From assembly GCA_977006965.1 (NCBI GenBank), contig OZ345377.1, positions 1,178,001-1,242,000 on the forward strand: 64,000 bases of DNA, given 5' to 3'. The notes beneath the pieces were generated by a model. That model was not told the DNA's origin. It did no database searches and saw only the letters and a list, made by a program, of their open reading frames with translations. Shown here in pieces: positions 19,771 through 30,202 of this stretch (positions within the stretch are counted from its first letter, which is position 1; each line of letters begins with the position of its first letter). The position numbers were made by a program, and so were the translations under genes. The stretch comes from Phymatolithon calcareum. Taxonomy: Eukaryota; Rhodophyta; Florideophyceae; Hapalidiales.

Positions 19771-21732
19771 TCAAATGACATTTCGACCAGTCGTCGCTGC
19801 GAAATCCCAGAACGTCGATTCCGCCAATGCCTGATCTTCATCATCTGAAGAATCATTCTGTAGGTGCGACGATCGCCGGCTCTCCCCCGGCCCCATCATT
19901 CCCTTCTCTTTCACGTAACTCTTCCACAAGATTGAAAAGGCTTCCTTGCGCATACGCATGAGCATGCCCCTGCTGTCGCCCTCAGACTTCGTGTTTTCTC
20001 CGTACATAAGGGTGATGTTATTCCCATACTTCGGCACAGGTTTCGCAGTGCACGCGCCCATTGCGGCAGTTTCAGCCTGCGTCAAACTCTTTCCAGATGC
20101 TTTTCGCAATACGCCAAGGATTCCGACAGCCAGTACGTGAATTGCTCGCAGCGCAACATTGTTGCAACTTAAAATATGGTCAAACGATTCCATCTTGAAT
20201 GCGGCAAAAATAAGACTTGACGCGAGATCATGCAGGTACACAGTCTTAGCTGACTGATGGGCGAGCTCCTTATCGTCCCACTCTGGCGATCCGTCGCTCT
20301 TGTCATCCCTCTCGCGAATTACAAGTCGAGGGTAGTGCAAGCACACTGTGAGAGACTTAAATCTCTTCTTCAGATCGGCAAACCGCTTCCGGTTCTCCGT
20401 CCACATCGCTTTGGGATCGCTTTCGTCGATACATGACAGAGGTACGTTCCACAGGGACTCAGGAAAGTCCAGAATATCATCCACATGGCGCAGATCGTCG
20501 TCAACAAAACGGTCAAAATCAATCCAATACCCATGTTCCTTAGCCGCGGTCGCGTCCTCATACCGAAGAATTTCTTCCACTAAAAACATGACTTCCTTGA
20601 AAGCTTTTTCGCGCGCAGCACACCTGGAGCTCGACAAATCCCGTCGCAGTCGGGAGAGTGCCTGCTTAATCACATAGTTTCTGACGTCTTCGTGCTTGTC
20701 GGTCACGAACCCATCCACACCCACAGTCGTCCCCTTCGCCTTAAAACTCTTCGCCCTACTAGAAGTTTTTGCCTTCTTCGCAGGAGGAGGTCGTGATGAC
20801 CCAGCCGCTTCCTCCGAGCTCACAGTTGACCGCATGGTGCTTCCGTCTGCTTGCTCAGATTCTTTACCGACATCATGGACTGCGGTGGTATTCTCGGCAA
20901 GTATCTGGTCCACCAGGTGCATCGTCTTCAAAGGCTCTTTGAAAGACTTTAACCATTCCGGCATGGCACAATTCGGGCCTCCGACACCTCTATTAAAGTT
21001 CTGCTGAGCGATATACACCTTTTTCGCCATCGTGAGCTTCATGAGATGTGAATATGCCTTTCCAACTGCAGTTCGCAAAACAGCTTTTGTATCGATATTC
21101 CGCTTCGCAAAAAACAAAAGGGATAGTCCGGAGACACCTTCGAACGGACTAAACATATCCTTCATCGCGTTTTCCGATGCTTCGTCGATCCATCCGCGCA
21201 CGCCCCGGATTTGGCGAGTAAAAGACCATACCGTCGAGTTCAGCAGAAGACTCACAAGGTCCTCAAGTCCCACATCAGGATTTTCAACCAGGCCAATGTA
21301 GGAAATTGAATCGATAGGTGCCTTTTTCGGAAGCTTTCGTTTCGGGGTGCTGCCACGCGATGCCTGACTATAATCGTAGGACGCAGAGCTCACACAAGTG
21401 TGGACCTGCATTATGAGGTCGCGCAGGGTCTCCATTTCTGTTTCCCACATCTTTTCCTTGGCAATGTTCGCGTCTTTCAGCTCTTCTACCTCGCCATCCA
21501 ATACAGCCAAAACCTGTTCAACCGTCATCGGACCCTGCATGTCCCCAGCACGACGTGTAATTCTCGTTTCTTGTTCGGCAGCTTGAGAGGAAGGAGCACC
21601 GGTTGCGGCGGGAGTAGATCTCGAGGCCATAGCTTCACCGCCGACTCCCAAATGAAGCGACTTGACAATGACAAAAAGATGTTGCCAGACTGCTGCAATA
21701 GCGTCAGACCGACGCTGAGAATGACTTTCCAT
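19771..21732 (-). CDS. Unrecognised 653-aa basic, probably nuclear protein
   Basis: A single frame starts at an ATG at 21732 (MESHSQRRSD); a second ATG at codon 35 (MASRSTPAA) is a credible alternative. Two Lys/Arg clusters look like nuclear localisation signals: STPKRKLPKKAP (about 130-141) and PPPAKKAKTSSRAKSFKAK (about 319-337). An N-terminal segment EVEELKDANIAKEKMWETEME is coiled-coil-like. The tail is acidic and Ser-rich (SSDDEDQALAES). No catalytic motif was recognised. It converges on the 393-aa gene. It could be a transposon-borne DNA-binding or accessory protein, or a lineage-specific host gene. A forward/reverse CDS overlap is excluded because the opposite frames are short. Confidence 0.6.
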   Translation of the reverse strand: MESHSQRRSDAIAAVWQHLFVIVKSLHLGVGGEAMASRSTPAATGAPSSQAAEQETRITRRAGDMQGPMTVEQVLAVLDGEVEELKDANIAKEKMWETEMETLRDLIMQVHTCVSSASYDYSQASRGSTPKRKLPKKAPIDSISYIGLVENPDVGLEDLVSLLLNSTVWSFTRQIRGVRGWIDEASENAMKDMFSPFEGVSGLSLLFFAKRNIDTKAVLRTAVGKAYSHLMKLTMAKKVYIAQQNFNRGVGGPNCAMPEWLKSFKEPLKTMHLVDQILAENTTAVHDVGKESEQADGSTMRSTVSSEEAAGSSRPPPAKKAKTSSRAKSFKAKGTTVGVDGFVTDKHEDVRNYVIKQALSRLRRDLSSSRCAAREKAFKEVMFLVEEILRYEDATAAKEHGYWIDFDRFVDDDLRHVDDILDFPESLWNVPLSCIDESDPKAMWTENRKRFADLKKRFKSLTVCLHYPRLVIRERDDKSDGSPEWDDKELAHQSAKTVYLHDLASSLIFAAFKMESFDHILSCNNVALRAIHVLAVGILGVLRKASGKSLTQAETAAMGACTAKPVPKYGNNITLMYGENTKSEGDSRGMLMRMRKEAFSILWKSYVKEKGMMGPGESRRSSHLQNDSSDDEDQALAESTFWDFAATTGRNVI

Positions 21733-22088
21733 CCAAGGCGGATCCTGGCTGCAAATGTGATCTTACTTGTGGGCCGGGCCTAGAGAGAGGCTTTTGGAAT
21801 TCCAAGGTGGCGATAGCTTTGGTACCATTCTTTGAAGCTTCCTTTTGCGTATCAAATAACCTCCCACTATTCACATGTACGGGCTCCTTAACGGTGCTTG
21901 GAACAGGTGTTCCAATTTTCATTTCAAAACTTACAGATTCACATCTCGTCAATGTTTGAGGAAAGAAACTCGAGCAAAAGATGGAAACATTTTATTTTTC
22001 TATACAAAGAGCCGGAAATGGATACAAAAAGTTTAAAATTTAAATTTTTATTCACTTTTATACACAGTGGTCAATTTTTTGCCTTGAG

Positions 22089-22121
22089 AATCGAAATATC
22101 TCTATAAATATTTCGATTTCT
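22089..22121. repeat. AT-rich hairpin
   Basis: The arms AATCGAAATAT and ATATTTCGATT surround a short loop. It lies in AT-rich DNA beyond the 5' end of the 653-aa gene and has no assigned role. Confidence 0.5.
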
Positions 22122-22226
22122 ATGCGGGCTCAAAATAGTTGAAATGTGTTACCTGAAAGAGTCGTTACAACCCTTGTTACACATTGAGAGGCCCGAACCA
22201 CTTGTAAATTAAGATGCGTACGGCAA

Positions 22227-22487
22227 TTATACATCTATAACCCCTAGCTCATTGCACGATGGCCCGAGGCACAGACAGCGCACTATAGAACGGTGTGTAT
22301 GTTTTCCGTGAAACACGTCGGGGACGCCTATATAAACCGAGCCACGACCTTGCAATCGGTCAATATCACCGGCATAACAAACATGGAAACTCATCCCGGC
22401 GTCGACGTGGCTCTTTCTGAACATCCATTCCAAGGCATAGATTATCTTCTCGGATAATAGTTCTTTTTGTGTCGCAGTCACAACCAT
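22227..22487 (-). CDS. Possible short gene or gene fragment
   Basis: The frame is open from 22553 with an ATG at 22487 (MVVTATQKELLSEK), 86 codons, ending GPSCNELGVIDV. The sequence looks moderately coding (GDIDRLQGRGSVYIGVPDVF) but matches no family I know. It is isolated in a gene-poor stretch and may be a transposon fragment. Confidence 0.25.
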   Translation of the reverse strand: MVVTATQKELLSEKIIYALEWMFRKSHVDAGMSFHVCYAGDIDRLQGRGSVYIGVPDVFHGKHTHRSIVRCLCLGPSCNELGVIDV

Positions 22488-22559
22488 CCGGTAAGCATTA
22501 TCGTCGTTCTTTCCATTAACTTCGGAACAGGCGCTCCGCACTGTAAATGTCACTCAATT

Positions 22560-24500
22560 TCTCTACGATGTTGTGATCTGCGCATTTTAAGTTCTGTCTC
22601 TGATATTACGTCATTGTGCGCTGGCTGTCTTCAGGACTTATTCTTTTGCAAAGATTATTTCGTTGTGCGGATAACTTCAGGTTTGAATGTTCGCCGTTCT
22701 ACTCCATAATTTGATGACAGACGTTACACACTGCAATAATCACTCACCCACTGCACTTCTTTGCGATCCGTTTTACAAGCGCGCCAATACTCGCACCGTC
22801 CGTATAGGTTAAGAGCGCCTACATGGAGCTTGCTCGTTAATTCAGGAAAGCACCCGGTCTCAGCATTCCCTGGTCACAGAGGAACCGTTGCTCTATCTGT
22901 GCAATGTATGCAATTCTGAGGCCAATCGACGATGCATCTGCGTAATGTATTCAACTCTGTACCCAAACTCTCAACTTCATGATCCATCGTTGTCCCTGTG
23001 TCTTACCTTCTTCCACAAACTTCAATTTTCTGTAAAACAATTACCTCTCGCATCTTGATAGTTTTTTTAGTGTACCCCAGCTATCATCGCCATGATGTAT
23101 AGTTGTCCCCGTGTCTTCCTCCTGAAAGTAAGCGAATCAGCTCTTGCCTCTCCATCACTTTTTTAGAGTATTCATGTCGAGCTGTTATGCCTGCACAAAC
23201 TGCACTGCCTCTCAAGCAATATCTGTGGCTTCAAACGAATTGCAAGTCACACATTTGATCACATAAAATAACTTTCTTTCGTCCGCTTTTGTTCCATCGG
23301 AACGACGACAACATTGCTGCCGAGCAAAACCATGCCGGATGGGTTGATTACAATAATTTTCCTTACCATTGTTCAACCGATGTGCATGATTTCTGAGAGA
23401 ACTATAGACGGAACCATAGACGGGACTCCAACGAGAGCGAATGAATGAATGACAAACAGAGGATCTTGCTAGCATCAGTATATTTTTTCATTCATAGTTT
23501 GAAATAAACCTTCGCTTTTGCTACCATCATCGTCTATTTGAGATGGTCTGTGAAGTAGTCAGTCCCTATTTCGTCATGGTACATGTGCATCCATGAACGT
23601 ATGGTGCCTTACTGTCTTGCATATGTGGTCTCCCACCATCCGAATCATAAGCAGTGGAATGGTTTCGAACGAGACAATGCGCAATTTCAGGCACCGGTGC
23701 GCGCCTGCAGTGTTGCTCAAAAGTGTCTGTAAACATCTGGAGCGAAAGTTTGCAAATCGAAGCTGCATGTTGTGGATACATATCCTTCATATACACTACA
23801 TCATAGGTCCACACATGTTCCTGATCAGGAACACACATCTTTAGCCTAGTCGTCCTATCATATTGTCTCATAGCACTGCACGTGGCATCAGCCAGTCCAA
23901 GCTATGCCGCGTCCTCGTAACCAGTCCACAAAATAATGACTGGTAAAGGGGATATTTTTGACTGGCTCTATGGCGCGATCTTGACTGTTGATGAATTCTC
24001 AAGATGGCCCCTCTGGGAGTGTCGTTGCTAGTGTAAGGAGATTCTAAAGAGATGCGATCTCCCGGTAGGATATATGATAGGCCTTGGAAATGAGGACTAC
24101 TGTACTTTGTTTTTCATTCGTTTGCTAGGGTACGTTCTTCACTCCCAGGCTGGGAATTAAAAAACCTTTCCAACAGCGTCATTCTTGACGCTTAAACGCG
24201 GCACAATATATTGTGTCCTACATGTTAGCGTGGAAACTCCAGCTTTAAAATTCCCTGTGCTGCGATTCAGGAATGACCCCGAGATAGCTCTTCCGTGGAG
24301 TTTTAGGATAATCGGAAAAGCATAAAGTCGAGCACGGTCTCTTGCGTGTTTTCGTTGGACTTATTAATGACAATGGGGAGCAAGAACAAACAGAATACTC
24401 ACTTCACTCTCGGTGTGCGCCGTCTTCTCTTCGGCACTTATTGAATCGCTTAGAATACTCGCGGAAGCTCATAAAGAAACTTTCTCTTCGTTCCTGATTT
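22560..24500. other. Gene-poor stretch
   Basis: Several reverse-strand frames of 60-100 codons occur at 23212-23475 and 23566-23871. They share no motif with known proteins and overlap frames on the other strand. I support no gene here. Confidence 0.4.
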
Positions 24501-24507
24501 CAAGGCC

Positions 24508-24980
24508 TTGAATGATGATTGCTTTATTCACCGAAGAGGCTAGCACGTCTAGAAGGCTTCATGTACGCATTGTGGTATCCTGCGAACGAGCCTGTTCTCA
24601 TCCATGCGAAGAACATATCCTACCGATCTCCAGCGATGGTACTTAATCCATTGTCTCACCGGCATTGAGGGGCTCTCTTGCTTCTTCGACTATCGTTCTT
24701 TTGATCATAGCGGCCAGTATCTTCGATACGGTACAGTTAATATTCTTCAGGATTGGAGGATTCACATCCGTATGTCAAAGTCGAGACGATCGAAGCTCTC
24801 CAGAGGCGTAAGTGAAGCGGGAGCGGTAGTGATGTTTTCGTGAGTAGTCGATAGAGGCTTTTGAAACGTGATTTGGCAATTTCGACACGGTAGGAAACGG
24901 GCGTCATAGGGTCTGCTGATCCTGATTGCCTTGTTCCCAAGTACTTGAAATCCATCACATTGTCAAGAGTTTCACCCACG
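24508..24980 (-). mobile_element. LINE reverse-transcriptase remnant of a second family
   Basis: Reverse-strand translation from 24979 gives VMDFKYLGTRQSGSADPM, AKSRFKSLYRLL and LRLWRASIVSTLTYGCES. These are the FKYLG and Y(G)xE signature segments that follow the catalytic palm in many non-LTR reverse transcriptases. After a frame change, WRSVGYVLRMDENR appears, matching the usual WLGHVLRM segment near the protein end. The 3' end is near 24508 after AATAAAG. It is a 5'-truncated, frameshifted copy, unrelated in detail to the copies at 1.5 and 8.3 kb. Confidence 0.7.
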
Positions 24981-27900
24981 CCTGACGAGAAAGACCCTCA
25001 TGATTTCGCTGAAAAGCCTTGCCTAAGATAACGCTGAGTTATCTGGAACTACAAGTTTTGTAGCTTTGCCACTGTGTCACGATACTTTAAAAACGTTCGT
25101 TTTGTGTTTTCGCCTAATGGGACTCGCAGCGCTTCAAGAATTTCGTTTTCTCCCACTCTGCTCTAGCGATCGGGAGATTTTGGGGGACTTGGCCGTCACC
25201 GCGGTACATGATCAAAGATTGCTCTTGGAGTCGGCTTACCCATTGCAGCAGTACTTAGCGGACCAGATGACGCTCGTCCTCTCTCAGAACGTGGTCAGGC
25301 CCGTTCCTTCCCAGGTCGCTGGCACGCGACACCGAATCAATAGTGAGGGGCTGGGCCTCGTCAGCTAGTGGTATTTCCTTCTTTTCTGTCTTCGCTTTCG
25401 GCTCACCATTTGCAGATATTGGTGGCTAGTCAAATGCCGTGCCGTTCCCTCGAATCGTGAGTCGCTTTGTTAACTGGGTTATTCTGGAGTAGTTGTGCAA
25501 AGCGTTCGCGTCCATCTGTCTTTGCAATTGAAATATTTCGCATTCCAGGGTCGGAAAATATACAATACTTCGAGGTGCATGTATTCCTTTCTGTCGACCT
25601 GCAAATGCATTTTTCTTCTCCTCGTTGGGCCCAGCACTAGGAACGCCAAGCTATTCTCCTGTGCTCCGCCGCTGGTGTGCAGCCGAGAACACCAGACATT
25701 GCAAGTCCATTGACGTGGTGATTGTCCAAGAGCTTGCTATTAGGCTTTGGTGCAGTCACCCCAGATGTTTTTCGACCTTGAAGTGTATGTGCTGAGGTAC
25801 TGTATGCAGACTGGACTGCATACGCGCCAAGTAGCGAATGGTGACTACTTTTCGTTTCTTTGGAAGCATGTCAATCAAAGAGTCCCAATGTGCATGGACT
25901 CAAGAGATACTGTATCGTAGTCTCTTAAAATTTGCGTAATTGTCCATTTTATTGAGGTGCCCGGTGCCCCGTGAAGGAGCAAGCTTAAAATTTGAAGCGA
26001 TACTGTACTGCACTGTGTGCTGTGCACAGCACATGAGACACATCAAGACTGCAACCACGTCGTTGGGAGTACAAGACTGTACAAAGAGGTGATGCATCCA
26101 GGTCCGCACTGAAGCGATTAATTACGGAACTTTACCCTTGCGTCCTGGTGAAGAATGAGTCTCATAGGGTGTCAGGACGCATTTCTGGTGTTTCCCACTC
26201 CAGATTCAGCCTACTGCTTTGGCAAGCATTAGGGTACAGTATCCGGAAAACATGTTTGCCATCATCCTTTGACGACAACTACTGTACCAGTCCGAAAAAC
26301 TCATGTGGTGCTCTTTTTTACGTATTCTCGTCTCGCAACTTATCAATTCTGTCCATGTGCTGTAGTCAGTTACGCCCTTAATTCGGCAGAGCAGGAGAAT
26401 TTTATGATTGATTTCAACGCACTTACCGACTCTGGAACTAGGCGCGAAGGTGTAATCATGCGGGACGGAATAAGCCCCATTCGAAGAAAGCCGCACAATC
26501 AGAAAAAGTCTAAAACATGCATCCAACATCAAGAAGAAATCTCGAGGGGCAACCCATTTCGCATTCTCTCCCACGCAGAATTTATCGACGCTTGCCGCGC
26601 CGCGATCGGCTTGGGACGTTTGCAAAGCCCTCGGCCATCTCGGGCACATTCGCTACTTACCGACGTCCCGTTCAGCCGTACCGCGCAGCGATCCATGCGA
26701 GGAGAGTCTACTGGCGTCCCCGGCATCGTACAGTATCCGCCGGGGCGCCATGGGCAAGTTTTCGCGCGTGCACAGGTTAGATTCTCATAGGATCTTGGGT
26801 ATTGGTGCTCCACGATTGCGGCAAATGAGACTACGGCATATTTTATGATACCTTGGCGGGGAAGCGTAGTACAGTAGTGAAACTCTGAGAACTGACATGA
26901 TACAACTATTGATTATTCTGCAAACATTGGTATTATATCAATGCTATGATAGAATATCAACGGAAGGCACACAAGTACTGTGTTGATATATCACTGCATA
27001 TCAACTGCCAGCAATGCATATTTTGGTTTGTCCGAGAGCAACACGTGTCTGACAAATAGGGTACAGTACATATTTTTGAAGTGCAGTTCGAAACAGTTTT
27101 TCTGGCAATGCAGAAGGAACATGTGGAAGCGTGAACGCCTCTGCAGTACAGTAGTTGATAGGTTTGGAAAGTTTTGATATTCTTTCATCAGTAATCAACT
27201 ATTCATTCAGTTGATACTTTAGTGGAGTAAAAAGTATCGATACTCATTATTCCTAAGTATAGCACAGTAGTACTGTCGTACGATCCGCGTATCATACCCT
27301 CCCCACTAAAAGCACATTGTTTCCATCCCCATCTCAATATAGTATGATACAGCACCAGGGAAATATCCCTTCCATTCATATTCTCATTTGTATTGGTCGC
27401 GAAAGCTTCTCCAAAATTTAATTGTCTTTTTTAGCACTGCATCCAATGAATATATATCTTTTCTGATTTGTCCAATTATATTTTCCCGTAGAGATTGCAG
27501 GTATATACAATTGGAGGCAACTAGAGTACTTACTGTATCATATTGACCGTGCCCAGACACCCGTGCCGCTGTGCCGAGACAATCTGACCACGGCGCCTCT
27601 GGTATCATAAAGGCTAGTTGCCTGCCGTCTGATTGAAAACCTGTTTCGGGCTAAAATTTTTTTCCCTGACGTTTCTTTGCGAGATCCGTGGACACGACAG
27701 TGGGAGTGCATTCATAAAAAACAATTGTTTTTGTGGCCGTTCTGATAGGAATACGAGTTGAGAGATCCAATCACTGTGAAAATGAAAAATTTCAAAACTT
27801 TTCCCATTTTCATTCCCTTTCAATGTAGTGCTGGGATAGCACGGTGGCCAGGGGGACCGAAAACGAATGTGCCTTACCTAATATGCACTTCTCCCTTCAC

Positions 27901-28042
27901 GTCACTGACTGTTTGGGCCTATCGCACCCATCCCTCCACCCCGCCCCCTAGAGAGGTTTTCAAACCACGCACGCCATCAGAGCGACGCGAACCGAAATTT
28001 GAATCGCAAAAGTGAACCTCTATTCGATTTGCAGGCCTAATC
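24981..28042. other. Gene-poor stretch rich in TACAGTA/TACTGTA motifs
   Basis: The reverse strand at 25000-25370 is faintly coding-like and may be more of the LINE remnant. A GC-richer island at 26500-26780 supports overlapping frames of 87-173 codons on both strands; none has a recognisable domain. The heptamer TACAGTA or its complement recurs at least eight times between 25.8 and 27.6 kb. A TTTGCAG just before the kinase start (28029-28035) could be the acceptor of a leader intron. Confidence 0.4.
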
Positions 28043-29452
28043 ATGTCGAGCACTACCACCTCTCGCTGCCCCTCCAAAGACCTCGGTCGCATGTCGAAGG
28101 AACATGTTAAAGACCTCGGTCGTCAAGAGAAGGAATCCGCCGGCCGTTCCGGTCGCGGCGTCTTCCGCACCCCGTCGGGCGGCAGCGAGTCTAGTCGTCG
28201 CAGCAATGACCGTTCCCGTCTCGGCCGCAAATCTGGTGACCAGCGCACCAGCCACATAGTCACATTCCAGGGTCAGGCTGCACCAGACGGAGTAAATCTT
28301 TCCGCTTCCGGTCTCCCCGCCGTTCGCATGTCGACAGTCAGTAACATTGTTCTACCCTCTACGTTTCATTTCGAACCGATTGACGACAAAAAGAGCAGCG
28401 ACTTCAATCAGGCCGGCGGTCATGAGGGGTCGTTCACCATGAAGGGCCCTATCCTCGAAAAAATCGTCGAGAACCGCGAGGCAAGATTTTACGAAAAGGC
28501 TCGCGAAGGTGCATGGCCCGTTCAGTTCATCCCTAAGTACTACGGTCGTACTGAGGACGGGAAGGGGATTAAGATTGAAAATCTCACACATAACTTTCAA
28601 GGACCGTGCGTTATGGACCTTAAGATGGGTTTTCAATCTGTGGAAGACACTGAAACTAGTCTACTGAAGAAAATGAAGCATGCAGCATTGGACAAGGTCA
28701 CAGGTTCTAAGCATTCCGGTGTGCGTCTTGAAGGTATGAGTCTCTATCGTACGCTCGAGAAGCGGCGCATGAAGGGGACGAAAGCACAAAGTCATACGGT
28801 GTCTGCGAATATGGGCGTGTCACTCCAAGACGTGCTCACCTTTTTCCTCACCGATGAATCCGGTGTGCGCACAGACATTGCGCTTCGATTCCAGGCTCAT
28901 GTCGAAGCTCTCCTGCATTATTTCAAGAAGTATAACAACAAATATCGTTTCATCGGATCTTCGATTTTGCTTATCTATGACAACGATAACAGTACCGCCC
29001 ACATGCGTTGGGCACGCGCTCTACAGCGTCTGCACACCATTTCCGGTATGAAGGCGATGACGCCCGATAGTTTGGCCGGACTTACTCGACGCACCATGGT
29101 CGACGTACGTATGATCGATTTCGCGCATATTGGACCCTTGCCACTCGGACAGCCTCGCGACTTTGGTTACATTCAAGGTCTTAAAACCATCCTAGTGGCA
29201 CTGAAGGCAATCCGTGCGCATCGAACCCGTCCGATTTTCTCAATGGCGAACGCGGCCATAGACGCACTGGATAAACAAGCAAGATTGTCATCTGCCGGCA
29301 GTACGGTTGGCGGCAGTTCGGTTGGAGATTCTTCGACGGACGGTGAAGATGAGAACTCGGTGTTTAACTTTGGTGCTCTGTACGAACAATGTCGATCGTG
29401 TGGTTCGAACTTGGAGCCTGCAGACAAAATGGAACCCATTCGGAACGAGTAA
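28043..29452 (+). CDS. Inositol polyphosphate kinase (IPK family), copy 1
   Basis: Phosphorylates soluble inositol phosphates; the family covers IP3 3-kinases, IPMK and IP6 kinases. Motifs seen in the 469-aa product are PCVMDLKMG (188-196, the PxxxDxKxG substrate/phosphate motif with Asp192 and Lys194), SSILLIYD (306-313, the SSLL-type ATP-site motif) and VRMIDFAH (355-362, with the metal-binding Asp). The conserved block QAGGHEGSFTMKGPILEK (123-140) precedes the core. The first ~95 residues are low-complexity Ser/Arg-rich. A close paralogue lies at 42251-43966. The subclass cannot be settled by eye; the lack of an obvious calmodulin-binding region argues against animal-type IP3 3-kinase. Confidence 0.92.
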   Translation: MSSTTTSRCPSKDLGRMSKEHVKDLGRQEKESAGRSGRGVFRTPSGGSESSRRSNDRSRLGRKSGDQRTSHIVTFQGQAAPDGVNLSASGLPAVRMSTVSNIVLPSTFHFEPIDDKKSSDFNQAGGHEGSFTMKGPILEKIVENREARFYEKAREGAWPVQFIPKYYGRTEDGKGIKIENLTHNFQGPCVMDLKMGFQSVEDTETSLLKKMKHAALDKVTGSKHSGVRLEGMSLYRTLEKRRMKGTKAQSHTVSANMGVSLQDVLTFFLTDESGVRTDIALRFQAHVEALLHYFKKYNNKYRFIGSSILLIYDNDNSTAHMRWARALQRLHTISGMKAMTPDSLAGLTRRTMVDVRMIDFAHIGPLPLGQPRDFGYIQGLKTILVALKAIRAHRTRPIFSMANAAIDALDKQARLSSAGSTVGGSSVGDSSTDGEDENSVFNFGALYEQCRSCGSNLEPADKMEPIRNE

Positions 29453-29569
29453 ATAACTTTGGAGGATTTTTCTTTTGTATTATTTATGGAACATACGTGA
29501 TATTGAATATTTCTTGTAAAACAAAAGTGTCTTTATGATTTCCCACACATTTGATTCTACCGGACGTTG

Positions 29570-29962
29570 TTATGGCGGTGATACAAATCTTCGTCGCGCT
29601 CGACATGCAAAGCAACCGGTGAAGCACTCATTACTAACTAGGTCATATCTTTCGAGAATCGCCAGTGCCATCAACGACGAATCGTAATCGTACAAGGACT
29701 CGTCGAGCCTACGGAACAGTGCAGCAGGGGAATGTAAAGAGTGCAGGCAGGGGAGATAACATTCCCCTGGTGCAGGTTTTCTCCACGTTTGGCACCTTCT
29801 GCAAACTGCCACTACTCGTGTCCGGATCATGAACGTGTGTCCACTGTGTATATACACTGTGCCAAAATATTTCATGACGAGATTCATTTTCGGTGCCACT
29901 TTTGAGATACTTTCAACCTTTTTGCGCTTTTTTAGATCTTCTCCTTTTCTTGTTGGCAACAT
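29570..29962 (-). CDS. Small RING-like zinc-finger protein
   Basis: A 130-codon frame from an ATG (MLPTRKGEDLKKRKK) encodes a basic N-terminus and then a Cys/His-rich region. It has VCRRCQTWRK, CYLPCLHSLH and, after a helix, CFTGCFACRARRRF. The C-x2-C ... C-x-H-x2-H ... C-x2-C order fits a RING finger with the LPC-x-H signature, though the spacing before the last pair is long. A ubiquitin-ligase role is likely but inferred. It lies between the kinase gene and the broken NUP98 paralogue. It resembles the broken RING gene near 10.6 kb only in the zinc pattern. Confidence 0.5.
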   Translation of the reverse strand: MLPTRKGEDLKKRKKVESISKVAPKMNLVMKYFGTVYIHSGHTFMIRTRVVAVCRRCQTWRKPAPGECYLPCLHSLHSPAALFRRLDESLYDYDSSLMALAILERYDLVSNECFTGCFACRARRRFVSPP

Positions 29963-30202
29963 GCCGATGTTGTGTACAGGTACAGTGTTCGTAAGCCCGG
30001 GGACACGTTCGTTCCCTTCATTCCCAAGTGCTGCTAACCGGGCGCCATGAACTAGTCCCCGACACGTGCGAGTGCTGAAGCGACCTTGAACTCTCGTCAG
30101 TAGCGATTACGAAAAGAAGGAAACCTTGTGGAAACGCGAAGCACTTGTGCCTGTTGTGCCAAATCTCTGCCTTTCTATGCGCCGGCACCTTGCACGACCA
30201 TC

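Noticed and set aside
26206-26790. Overlapping frames of 147 and 173 codons on opposite strands
   Set aside because: No domain, no clear coding bias on either strand, and mutual overlap; listed only as part of a gene-poor stretch.
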